Positions 1 to 6,376 of a stretch of 6,444 nt of DNA are shown here, piece after piece. The position numbers and the translations under genes are program-made. Source of the stretch: an uncultured Fretibacterium sp. (GTDB lineage Bacteria; Synergistota; Synergistia; Synergistales; Aminobacteriaceae); NCBI GenBank assembly GCA_937892105.1, contig CALAUZ010000149.1:1-6444 (forward strand), given 5' to 3'. How positions within the stretch are numbered: position 1 is the stretch's first letter; each line of letters starts with the position of its first letter. The notes beneath the pieces were generated by a model. It was given only the letters and a program-made list of their open reading frames with translations. It did not search any database and was not told the origin of the DNA.

Positions 1-711
1 CAGAGTTGATCTTGCCATAGGCCCGGGTTTTGCTACAGCTCTGACGAAATTGAAGACTTCACGGCTTGTCTGATTCCAGTTGATGACTTCATCACCTTGT
101 CCTCTCATTCCACAGTACATGCCAATCTTGTCGATTGTATCCTGCTGAATAGGAGTCACTTGGCCAGCTTGAATCAATTTTATCGCTTCATACAACACAT
201 CGGCACAACCAACATAAGCCTGTTCAAGCAAAGTGCCGTAGTCGTCTTCATCTGTGATTGGGTAACACTTCTGGAGAATTATGTCGCCCGTATCAATTCC
301 TTCATCGACATAGTGAACTGTAATACCAAACTCCTTTTCGTCATTAATCAACGCCCAGTTGAGAATGTTGCGTCCACGATAGAACGGTAATTTACCAGCG
401 TGGCAGTTAATAGTCTTCAACGGCGGGAAGTTAATGGCCTTGGTTTTGAAAATCTGGTTGAAGGACATAGAGACAAATAAATCGACTTCGTAATCTTTAA
501 TTTGCTCCAAAAACTCATCAGAATTAACATTTGGACTGAGTTCGATAGGAATTCTATGTTCTTCAGCTAAATCTAGCAGCACTGGATCACGATTATCAAA
601 TCTGACAGTTACGAATTTTATCTCAATGGAATTATCAACAATTATTTTCTCAAAGGCTCTATGCGCCCAAGAGCCGTCTCCAAAATAGCCCAGCTTAATC
701 TTTGTCTTCAT
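1..711 (-). CDS. Sugar N-formyltransferase (GART fold), C-terminus beyond window
   Basis: The 237 visible codons run from ATG 711-709 (or GTG 714) to the window edge without a stop. The product is a formyltransferase using N10-formyl-tetrahydrofolate, of the fold shared by ArnA, methionyl-tRNA formyltransferase and sugar formyltransferases. The active-site set is complete: Asn102 and His104 in TINCHAGKLP, followed by FYRGRN, and Asp140 in DEGIDTGDII. These fall at the same numbers as in the ArnA formyltransferase domain. RGQGDEVINW (203-212) corresponds to the segment after the catalytic domain, and VAKPGPMA (226-233) to the family's Pro-Gly motif, so probably only a short tail is missing. 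Placed straight after the acetyltransferase in a diamino-sugar operon, it is best read as formylating an amine of that sugar or its nonulosonic product, not tRNA. The acceptor is inferred from context. Confidence 0.88.
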   Translation of the reverse strand, partial: MKTKIKLGYFGDGSWAHRAFEKIIVDNSIEIKFVTVRFDNRDPVLLDLAEEHRIPIELSPNVNSDEFLEQIKDYEVDLFVSMSFNQIFKTKAINFPPLKTINCHAGKLPFYRGRNILNWALINDEKEFGITVHYVDEGIDTGDIILQKCYPITDEDDYGTLLEQAYVGCADVLYEAIKLIQAGQVTPIQQDTIDKIGMYCGMRGQGDEVINWNQTSREVFNFVRAVAKPGPMARSTL

Positions 712-723
712 CACGCTGCTTGA

Positions 724-728
724 CCTCC
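724..728 (-). promoter_or_regulatory. Ribosome binding site of the formyltransferase
   Basis: GGAGG on the minus strand lies nine bases before a GTG (714-712) and twelve before the in-frame ATG (711-709). The spacing favours GTG slightly; start-codon strength favours ATG. The site would lie inside the coding frame of the acetyltransferase in the C10 state. Confidence 0.7.
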
Positions 729-780
729 ACTGATTTCACGATTTATTGCGTAATCATGATTATGTTTGTGGCAGGCCAAG

Positions 781-794
781 AGTCTAATTAGACT
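781..794. repeat. 14-bp perfect palindrome after the acetyltransferase stop
   Basis: AGTCTAATTAGACT is its own reverse complement, with an extra AGTCT copy overlapping on one side (minus strand AGTCTAGTCTAATTAGACT). As RNA it gives only a five-pair stem with an AATT loop and is not followed by a U run, so it is not a terminator. It could be a protein-binding site or chance in AT-rich sequence. Confidence 0.35.
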
Positions 795-1488
795 AGACTT
801 TATCTGTTTTTTTGGGGGGGGGGGCTTTTACAATTCCATGCACAGTTTTTATATCCTTCATCTTATCACTCTCTATGTTGTTATCATTAGTTATATCAGT
901 CAGCACAGTGCTATTAGCACCCACAATTATTCGACTTCCAATTTTCACACCTTGAATTACTGTACTGCCAGCTCCGATAAAACATTCGCTTCCTACATGG
1001 CTATTTCCACAAAGAACTGCTCCAACCGACACATGAGAATAGTTTCCAACACTACATTCATGCTCTATTATCACTCCTGTGTTTATAATACAATGAGAAC
1101 CGATCTTTGCTTCAGCATTTATTACAGCGTTCTTGCCGATGAACGTGCCGACTCCCACCTGTGCGGTTGATGAAACAGTCGCAGTTGGATCAATAATCAC
1201 AGGAAATTCAAACCCTAGCTCTTTTGCCATGGCCGCCAGCTTTCTTCTCAGTGGCGATACACCTACGTTGCCCACAGTTATAAAGGCCAAGTTGAAGCCA
1301 TCGTTCCTCAGCTTCGGAAGCAAGTCATCAGTCCCAACAACTTTACAGCTGTTCAAAAGTTCTAATCCTATGGGCAAAGCTGGATCGGTAATAACGATTT
1401 CTGAGAAAGTCTTCATAGCTAAAGCGGCATCTAAAACGGACTTACAATGACCGCCGCCACCAATGAGGACGAGAGGCCTTTTTACCAT
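793..1488 (-). CDS. neuD: NeuD/PglD-family sugar O/N-acetyltransferase
   Basis: This is a 231-residue acyltransferase expected to acetylate the amine on the sugar nucleotide made by LegC, using acetyl-CoA. Residues 1-90 form the NeuD/PglD N-terminal Rossmann-like domain, with LIGGGGHCKSV at 8-18. Residues about 103-195 are left-handed beta-helix hexapeptide repeats such as IGKNAV, IGSHCI, VGSECF and IGAGST. His143 in IIEHE is the expected catalytic base. The usual C-terminal ending with a G-x-PA-K motif is missing: after VLTDI (195-199) there is an AT-rich, polar tail ending KAPPPKKTDKV, whose codons contain an 11-C and 7-A homopolymer. The tail may therefore vary between cells. The ATG overlaps the small ORF upstream (ATGGTAA) and there is no clear Shine-Dalgarno. 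Acting on the C4 amine is inferred from gene order; a different acceptor is possible. Confidence 0.88.
   Translation of the reverse strand: MVKRPLVLIGGGGHCKSVLDAALAMKTFSEIVITDPALPIGLELLNSCKVVGTDDLLPKLRNDGFNLAFITVGNVGVSPLRRKLAAMAKELGFEFPVIIDPTATVSSTAQVGVGTFIGKNAVINAEAKIGSHCIINTGVIIEHECSVGNYSHVSVGAVLCGNSHVGSECFIGAGSTVIQGVKIGSRIIVGANSTVLTDITNDNNIESDKMKDIKTVHGIVKAPPPKKTDKV
807..824 (-). repeat. C11-A7 homopolymer tract, candidate phase-variation switch
   Basis: On the minus strand eleven C (824-814) run directly into seven A (813-807) inside the last codons of the acetyltransferase. As written the frame ends in KKTDKV at the TAG 795-793 (231 aa). With C10 the frame stays open for 31 codons past the lysines and ends at TGA 713-711, touching the formyltransferase start (258 aa). 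With C12 it stops at 229 aa. Runs of this length are prone to slippage. They are also a known place for sequencing error, so the true length needs raw reads. Confidence 0.85.
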
Positions 1489-1655
1489 TTCAGTCTTACA
1501 TCTTTTGACATACGTTCTGAGGCCATGGCCGCAAAAAGCTTTTCTTGCTTTTTAGTTTTGAATATTGGTACCATAATAACTCGTTGCTTTTTCTCTTGCA
1601 CAGCTATTTTTCCTATTGTTTTGCTTATTTCTCTTTCTTGCATTGTATCTTTCAA
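1482..1655 (-). CDS. Small basic ORF (57 codons) overlapping both neighbours
   Basis: A reading frame one base off from the preceding gene runs from a TTG at 1655 (or ATG at 1643) to a TAA at 1484-1482. It encodes 57 residues, rich in Lys and Gln, with a central hydrophobic patch QRVIMVPIF and the end ERMSKDVRLKW. GGGAG sits four bases before the TTG. The 5' part overlaps the last 104 bases of the membrane-protein gene, and the 3' end overlaps the acetyltransferase start as ATGGTAA. The acetyltransferase lacks a good ribosome site, so translation through this ORF may feed it. It could be a real small protein, the remnant of a gene tail that preceded the acetyltransferase before the AT-rich gene arrived, or a chance frame. 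No family is recognised. Confidence 0.45.
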   Translation of the reverse strand: MKDTMQEREISKTIGKIAVQEKKQRVIMVPIFKTKKQEKLFAAMASERMSKDVRLKW

Positions 1656-2676
1656 AATTCTCCCGGCTTTTTAATTTTGCTTTGTTTGCATTATTTAAAG
1701 TTTTTAATAATAACGCCAAACTATCTGCATAATCAGCTACTATGTGATAGCATAATTTGTCCTTAAAGTCAGTACGAGACCATTCATTTATTTCTTGGTT
1801 ACAATCAACACATACAATCCCTAGAATTTCATGTTTATCTATATTTTCGCGGTATTCTGGTATTCTTATTGGCATAATAAATGTAGCACAAAAGTAATCC
1901 AAATAATTTTCATATTCACAGAAAAACACATCGTCATCTTCGCTTTTATTATGCATATCTATGAGATTACCTTCCGCAAAAAACTTCAAGTACTTATTTG
2001 CAATAGCATCGTAGGCAAAATTATTTTCAATCAATAATATTTTTCTGTTTAGATTTTTGACTGCAAGATCGCCACCACGAGATTCGATGTTGTGAGCACC
2101 TCTGACATATGTTTTGAAGCTTTTTTTATCGTACACAAGTTTAATACTTGCACGCATATTAACTTGGTAATGCTCTGTTAATAGGTCTTCAATGGAATTA
2201 ATGCCTTCTTGAAGAAAATCACAAACTCGCCGTTCTACACTTCCATCAATTTTATACGCTATCTCAGTGGAGAGTTTTTTGACTTTATCTGATACAAGAT
2301 GAGAAAAATCAATTGCAGAGAATAAAAAGCTATTCAATTTGTCAATTTTTTCAATTTCGTCCTCTCCGTATAATTTACGCCATGCGGCAAATTCTTCTTC
2401 TACTTTTGCAACCCGTCTATCTGCTTTATTGGTCAATGTCGCCCATTGTAACGTAAGAAGAGATGAGAAGAGAAGAAGGTTGCCAAACATTAACCATCCT
2501 GTGGATGTCACAAAAGCTGGTGCAAAACAACCAATGAAGGGTATAGCAAATTTTACAGTTTCAGAAAAGAGATCAAAAACACATTTATTCTTTTTTCGCA
2601 AATTTTCAAGATAATTACGAACCCAGATGAAAATTGGTGCTATTGTTGATTTTATCGTAGCTATGCAATTAACCAT
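1552..2676 (-). CDS. Unknown two-helix membrane protein with possible GAF-like domain
   Basis: I do not recognise this 374-residue protein. A short basic N-terminus is followed by two adjacent hydrophobic helices at about 41-59 and 61-79, with a tryptophan and glycine turn between them. Residues 84-115 are charged and helical. Residues about 145-328 look like a cytoplasmic sensor domain. The stretch EILGIVCVDCNQEINEWS (283-300), followed by a helix with ADYADSLALLLKTL, resembles the last strands and final helix of a GAF domain. The C-terminal 45 residues are strongly basic and low in complexity. Two hand-counted lines within it are 25% and 35% GC, against 53% for a line in legC, so it looks acquired. 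No Shine-Dalgarno is evident before the ATG, 32 bases after the ptmE stop. No sugar-enzyme motif is seen, so it is probably an accessory or regulatory cargo gene. Confidence 0.8.
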   Translation of the reverse strand: MVNCIATIKSTIAPIFIWVRNYLENLRKKNKCVFDLFSETVKFAIPFIGCFAPAFVTSTGWLMFGNLLLFSSLLTLQWATLTNKADRRVAKVEEEFAAWRKLYGEDEIEKIDKLNSFLFSAIDFSHLVSDKVKKLSTEIAYKIDGSVERRVCDFLQEGINSIEDLLTEHYQVNMRASIKLVYDKKSFKTYVRGAHNIESRGGDLAVKNLNRKILLIENNFAYDAIANKYLKFFAEGNLIDMHNKSEDDDVFFCEYENYLDYFCATFIMPIRIPEYRENIDKHEILGIVCVDCNQEINEWSRTDFKDKLCYHIVADYADSLALLLKTLNNANKAKLKSRENFERYNARKRNKQNNRKNSCAREKATSYYGTNIQN

Positions 2677-2708
2677 TTTTCATACTATTTTGTAGAAACG
2701 ATTAGAAA

Positions 2709-3770
2709 TTATTCACCGTATAACCTTGCCCTCATCTTCTCAAGTTCTGGCAATTGTCCCATGTCCATCCAGTCATTCTCACTTACTGGGAACACGCCGA
2801 CCTTCTTACCAAGATTCCGTTCCATTTCAACAATATCAGGGAAGCCTATAACTTCATTATCAGAAATGTCATCAATCACTTCTGGCTCTACGATGTAGAT
2901 TCCCGTGTTTGTAAGGAAAGAAACTAACGGCTTTTCTTTAATACCCTCGAATGCTCCATTAACTCCCATCTCAACCACGCCGTAAGGAATGTTCACATTT
3001 TTATAAGAGCAGATCATGGTGATGATGTTTTTGTTTTCTTGATGAAAATGTAACATGCTTTCGTAGTTAGCAGTCAAAAGCGCATCGCAGTTGGCAAAGA
3101 AGAAGGTGGAACTAAATCTGTCTCGTAGTAACGACAAACCGCCTCCTGTACCCAGCGGCTTGTCTTCTTTTTCGTCATACCAAGGAATAGACCAATCTTC
3201 CTCGCTTTTATCGGCAAAATACGCCTTCATCAATTCTTTCTTATAATTCACTATAATATGAAAATCGGTACAGGCGTAGCTTTGGTACTCCTTCATAATT
3301 AACTCAATGATGGGTAGCTCTCCGACAGGTATTAACGGCTTCGGCAGAACCTTTGTGAATGGGTCTAGCCTCGTCCCTCGTCCTCCTGCATTTATAACCA
3401 CAGGAATCCCCAGCGCGGTCTTCTTCCTGACACCATTTCCATTGTAGATGTCGAGAACCCGCCGCGTCTTCTCGTCAAGGATAGGTATTGCTATACAGTT
3501 TCTACGATCGTAAAGATTCTTAGCCTCTATCAGACTGTGTGCAAACTTCGGATTATGATTAGCGGCATCTGTCGCTGTGCCGTCCATCTTCCCGCCACGG
3601 AGAAGATACCGTCTTATATCGCCGTCGGTTATGCAAGCTGTCAGCCGTTCTTCCTGATTGACTAAGAACAGAATCCCGTAAGAATTTTTGTCGATTTTCA
3701 GCATAGCTTCGGAAACTGTTAGCCCTTCAGAACCAATGAACTTCTGGATATCATCCATAACAGCTGCCAT
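2709..3770 (-). CDS. ptmE: CBS-domain sugar-1-phosphate nucleotidyltransferase (PtmE-like)
   Basis: This is a 353-residue two-part protein. Residues about 1-115 resemble a CBS pair, with the ITDGDIRRYLLRGG segment at 47-60 typical of these regulatory domains. Residues about 122-350 are a nucleotidyltransferase: VVINAGGRGTRLDPFTKVLPKPL (124-146) contains the nucleotide-binding loop and Lys144, GTGG is at 207-210, Asp229 in FANCD is a likely metal ligand, and DWMDMGQ (333-339) supplies a second acidic site. This layout matches PtmE of Campylobacter jejuni, which activates glucosamine-1-phosphate with GTP at the head of the legionaminic acid route; GTP use here is inferred by family. The CBS pair could sense nucleotides. 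Only GGC separates the LegC stop from this ATG and there is no clear ribosome site, so translational coupling is likely. Met5 is a possible but less favoured start. Confidence 0.88.
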   Translation of the reverse strand: MAAVMDDIQKFIGSEGLTVSEAMLKIDKNSYGILFLVNQEERLTACITDGDIRRYLLRGGKMDGTATDAANHNPKFAHSLIEAKNLYDRRNCIAIPILDEKTRRVLDIYNGNGVRKKTALGIPVVINAGGRGTRLDPFTKVLPKPLIPVGELPIIELIMKEYQSYACTDFHIIVNYKKELMKAYFADKSEEDWSIPWYDEKEDKPLGTGGGLSLLRDRFSSTFFFANCDALLTANYESMLHFHQENKNIITMICSYKNVNIPYGVVEMGVNGAFEGIKEKPLVSFLTNTGIYIVEPEVIDDISDNEVIGFPDIVEMERNLGKKVGVFPVSENDWMDMGQLPELEKMRARLYGE

Positions 3771-3773
3771 GCC

Positions 3774-5063
3774 TTAACTGCCACTGTTGGCACTGTGCTG
3801 ATCAGCCAACCGCCCAAACAAAGCCTTAACTTCTTTGACCACATAGCTGATTTCTTCCGACGTGATCTGAGTGCTAGAGGGTAAATTTAGGATACGTTCC
3901 GCATAATAAGGAGCTTTTTCGAGTTTATATGTGTCAGCAGTTTTATACGGCTTCTGTTCATTTATCAATCCCCAAATGGGGCGCGTTTGAATTTTCTTAG
4001 CATCAAGAGCTGTGATGATTTTGCGCATTTCAGTAAACTTAACTCTATCTCGGTTTATACACAGTGAATAGAACCAATGGTTAGAAGCCGTCCCATCTCT
4101 GAACGGCATCATGTAGCCTAAATCAAAACCTGCGAATTCATCACAGTATTGCCGATAGTTACGAGTTTTCCTGCTTATAAAGTCTGGTAATTCTTCCATC
4201 TGAGCGACTCCCAGAGCCGCCTGAAGATTTGTCATACGGTAGTTATAGCCTATCTCATCATGGATATAATAATGCGGATCGGTCTTGGCCTGTGTCGATA
4301 AAAACCTCAGATGGTCAACAACTTCGGCTCTACTTGCTGTAACTGCCCCGCCTCCGCCAGTTGTTACTATCTTATTCCCATTAAAGGAGAATGCGCCGAA
4401 ATGTCCAATAGTCCCAGCATACTTCCCAGCGTATCGGCCTTGCGTGTACTTAGTCCCTAGTGCTTCTGTTGCGTCTTCGATAACAGTCAAGCCGTACTTC
4501 TCGGCAATGGCCATGATTCTCTCCATATCGGCTATGTTGCCGAATACGTGGACAACAATCACAGCCTTGACTCTTTTGCCTTTATACATCAGCCCGCCAT
4601 CTTCAGCAGAGTACGCACATTCAGTACTACAAAAATTGGCGAGCTTCTCCGGATCCATGCAGAAACTGTCATCACAATCAATGAAGACCGGTGTCGCAAA
4701 CTGATATCTGACCGGGTTCACAGCCGCAATGAATGTTACGGGAGATACTAAGACTACATCTCCCGGCTTTACTCCAGCTTCAATTAAAGATAAATGCAGG
4801 GCACTTGTCCCGCTCTGAACGGCAGCCACATTGGGAATCCCCATGAAGTCAGCTAGAGACCGTTCCAATCTTGTTATAAATGCTCCACCTGTGGACACCC
4901 AGCCCTGCTCTATCGCCTCATCAACGTATTTCTTTTCATTTCCCTCGAAGTTTGGGATTGAGAGAGGAATGTAAGCACGCTCTCCTGCGTCCTTAATACC
5001 CACAGCAACTTTAGCATCCGCAGTATTCGCTGCAATATCCTGTGTGTTTATACTTTCTTTCAA
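3774..5063 (-). CDS. legC: LegC-family PLP-dependent sugar aminotransferase
   Basis: This is a 429-residue DegT/DnrJ/EryC1/StrS-fold aminotransferase. It should transfer an amino group, usually from glutamate, to C4 of the 4-keto-6-deoxy sugar nucleotide made by the upstream dehydratase. The core opens with IPLSIPNFEGNEKKYV (32-47) and WVSTGG (55-60), which are typical of the LegC group. The phosphate-binding SGTSALHLS is at 84-92, the PLP-pyridine aspartate is Asp197 in VIEDATEALG, and the Schiff-base lysine is Lys231 in FSFNGNKIVTTGGGG. The start is TTG at 5063-5061: a GGAGG eight bases upstream supports it and there is no in-frame ATG before residue 74. This gives about 30 residues before the conserved core, longer than usual for the family. 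The gap to the dehydratase stop is 65 bases; three bases separate its TAA from the next gene's ATG, so coupling is likely. Confidence 0.92.
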   Translation of the reverse strand: MKESINTQDIAANTADAKVAVGIKDAGERAYIPLSIPNFEGNEKKYVDEAIEQGWVSTGGAFITRLERSLADFMGIPNVAAVQSGTSALHLSLIEAGVKPGDVVLVSPVTFIAAVNPVRYQFATPVFIDCDDSFCMDPEKLANFCSTECAYSAEDGGLMYKGKRVKAVIVVHVFGNIADMERIMAIAEKYGLTVIEDATEALGTKYTQGRYAGKYAGTIGHFGAFSFNGNKIVTTGGGGAVTASRAEVVDHLRFLSTQAKTDPHYYIHDEIGYNYRMTNLQAALGVAQMEELPDFISRKTRNYRQYCDEFAGFDLGYMMPFRDGTASNHWFYSLCINRDRVKFTEMRKIITALDAKKIQTRPIWGLINEQKPYKTADTYKLEKAPYYAERILNLPSSTQITSEEISYVVKEVKALFGRLADQHSANSGS

Positions 5064-5071
5064 ATTTTCGA

Positions 5072-5076
5072 CCTCC
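5072..5076 (-). promoter_or_regulatory. Ribosome binding site deciding the TTG start of legC
   Basis: GGAGG on the minus strand lies eight bases before the TTG at 5063-5061. It is the best ribosome site in the cluster, together with the one before the formyltransferase, and justifies a non-ATG start. Confidence 0.8.
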
Positions 5077-5128
5077 GATCACGCAATCACTATTTTCCCG
5101 CTGGTCAATAGCTTTTTCGACTTTTCTA

Positions 5129-6376
5129 TTACATCTTGCTGTCTAAGGACTTACCTGTCTCAATATGTTCAAAATTCGGCAAGTAGTTAGCCAGTATTTC
5201 TACGATCTCTTCTTTACTTGTCTGCGATGGCTTACTAAACGCCATTTCTAGGTTAGAGAATAGTGTGTTTATTTTATTCTTGTCTGGAATGGTCTTGTTG
5301 ATAATCACACCTAGTGATTTGAAGCGGCTCATGTCGGTCTCTTCTGTATCCATTACAAACTCTTCAAATGATTTCTCCCCTGATGTGTCGGAAACGGAGA
5401 AATGGACGGGATATTCTTTACTGCCAGACTGTAACTTTGCTGAGAGGCGAATAGCCTCTTCATCAGATGAACATTCTAGGACGCTATACCCTCGCGCTTC
5501 TAAGATCCTGCGCGCAATCTCATCAAAACTCATCATCTGTGCTTCGTCTAACTTCGGGAAGAAGATTTCACGGTTATTCCCTAACATTGCCGCTAACAGA
5601 CAAATTTGCCCACTTTCTTCCGGGCTGACGAAATAACGCTTCACATCACTTGGCGCAGAGAGAGGCTGAAGTTTCTCCATACGTCGCAAGAATCCATCTA
5701 ATAGGGAACCGTTAGAAAACGCCACATTTGCAAACCGCGCCGTTTTGACTGGAAACTTATCAGAGTAAGAAAAGATCACATCTTCCATTATCCGTTTACT
5801 TGCTCCCATGATATTCACGGGATTAGCCGCTTTGTCTGTAGAGACGCAGAAGTATGCTTCCGGCGGATATTCAGCTAATAAATTAAGGAGGCTACGGGCA
5901 TTCAGCAAATTATTCCATATCAGAGCCTCAATAGAATAAATGTCCTTCTCAGACCTGACGTGTTTATGCGCTGAGAAGTTAGCTACAATGTCAAAACCAC
6001 CGCCTCTAGCCACACTACTCATATTCATTGCGCGTTCTCTTGCTTTGAACATCTTCTCGAATGTTGGTGAAGCAAAATCCATAGGATACAGCAAAAACTC
6101 ATCAGGAACACAGGTAGATAACTTACTATCTGATCTTATAGTCCGCACCAGCTCGGCCAAGCCGTTTTCATTTATGTCAACCACAGTCAGAGAAGCTGGA
6201 CGGAACGGGAGGAACTGGGATATGAAGGATGAACCTATGCTACCTGCGCCGCCTATAACCAGCAAAGATTTCCCCGTAACAGCTTCCCTAAGTGAAGTCT
6301 GGTTGTCTATAAGATCATGAGCCGTTAGAGGAGCTGGACGATGAGTTATGAAGCTGGATATGAAATGCTTAATCAT
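5129..6376 (-). CDS. Nucleotide-N-acetylhexosamine 4,6-dehydratase (CapD/PglF type)
   Basis: This is a 415-residue short-chain dehydrogenase/reductase of the polysaccharide-biosynthesis CapD/PglF/FlaA1 branch. It would convert a nucleotide-activated GlcNAc to the 4-keto-6-deoxy sugar in the cytoplasm. The NAD(P)-binding loop GGAGSIG is at residues 42-48, and VVDINENGL (65-73) ends the second strand. FSAHKHV is at 134-140 and STDKAANPVNIMGASK at 179-194. Met190 sits where classical relatives have the Tyr of YxxxK, as in PglF-like enzymes, and Lys194 is kept. TSGEKSFEE (331-339) is the usual C-terminal substrate motif. It lacks the membrane helices of full-length PglF, so it should be soluble. 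The start overlaps the preceding ORF (ATGA) and no Shine-Dalgarno is visible. Context with LegC and PtmE suggests a GDP- or UDP-GlcNAc substrate; which nucleotide cannot be read from the sequence. The classical Campylobacter LegB is a shorter, different SDR, so I give no symbol. Confidence 0.9.
   Translation of the reverse strand: MIKHFISSFITHRPAPLTAHDLIDNQTSLREAVTGKSLLVIGGAGSIGSSFISQFLPFRPASLTVVDINENGLAELVRTIRSDSKLSTCVPDEFLLYPMDFASPTFEKMFKARERAMNMSSVARGGGFDIVANFSAHKHVRSEKDIYSIEALIWNNLLNARSLLNLLAEYPPEAYFCVSTDKAANPVNIMGASKRIMEDVIFSYSDKFPVKTARFANVAFSNGSLLDGFLRRMEKLQPLSAPSDVKRYFVSPEESGQICLLAAMLGNNREIFFPKLDEAQMMSFDEIARRILEARGYSVLECSSDEEAIRLSAKLQSGSKEYPVHFSVSDTSGEKSFEEFVMDTEETDMSRFKSLGVIINKTIPDKNKINTLFSNLEMAFSKPSQTSKEEIVEILANYLPNFEHIETGKSLDSKM

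Noticed and set aside
97..390. Plus-strand open frame of 97 codons at the left end
   Set aside because: It is antisense to the formyltransferase, whose active-site motifs are intact on the minus strand.
766..1170. Plus-strand open frame of 134 codons opposite the acetyltransferase
   Set aside because: It is a shadow frame antisense to a clear NeuD-family gene; its product is low-complexity and it contains the poly-G tract as glycines.
1226..1530. Shared GCGGCCATGGC string at about 1227-1236 and 1521-1531
   Set aside because: Both encode an Ala-Ala-Met-Ala run after a Lys-Leu; the match is about 11 bases and contains a palindromic core, so chance is the simplest explanation, not a duplication.
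1533..1553. Inverted repeat AAAAAGC/GCTTTTT with a 7-base loop just after the membrane-protein stop, resembling a terminator
   Set aside because: The stem is nearly all A-U, with only two G-C pairs, and lies inside the candidate small ORF; it is too weak to call a terminator within what looks like one operon.
1482..2708. Target-site duplication or terminal repeats flanking the AT-rich gene
   Set aside because: The two borders share only a loose GTATG...ATGGT similarity around the two start codons; no convincing direct or inverted repeats and no transposase or integrase are present.
4285..4704. Plus-strand open frame of 139 codons opposite legC
   Set aside because: Antisense shadow of a strongly conserved aminotransferase, with no ribosome site or family motifs.
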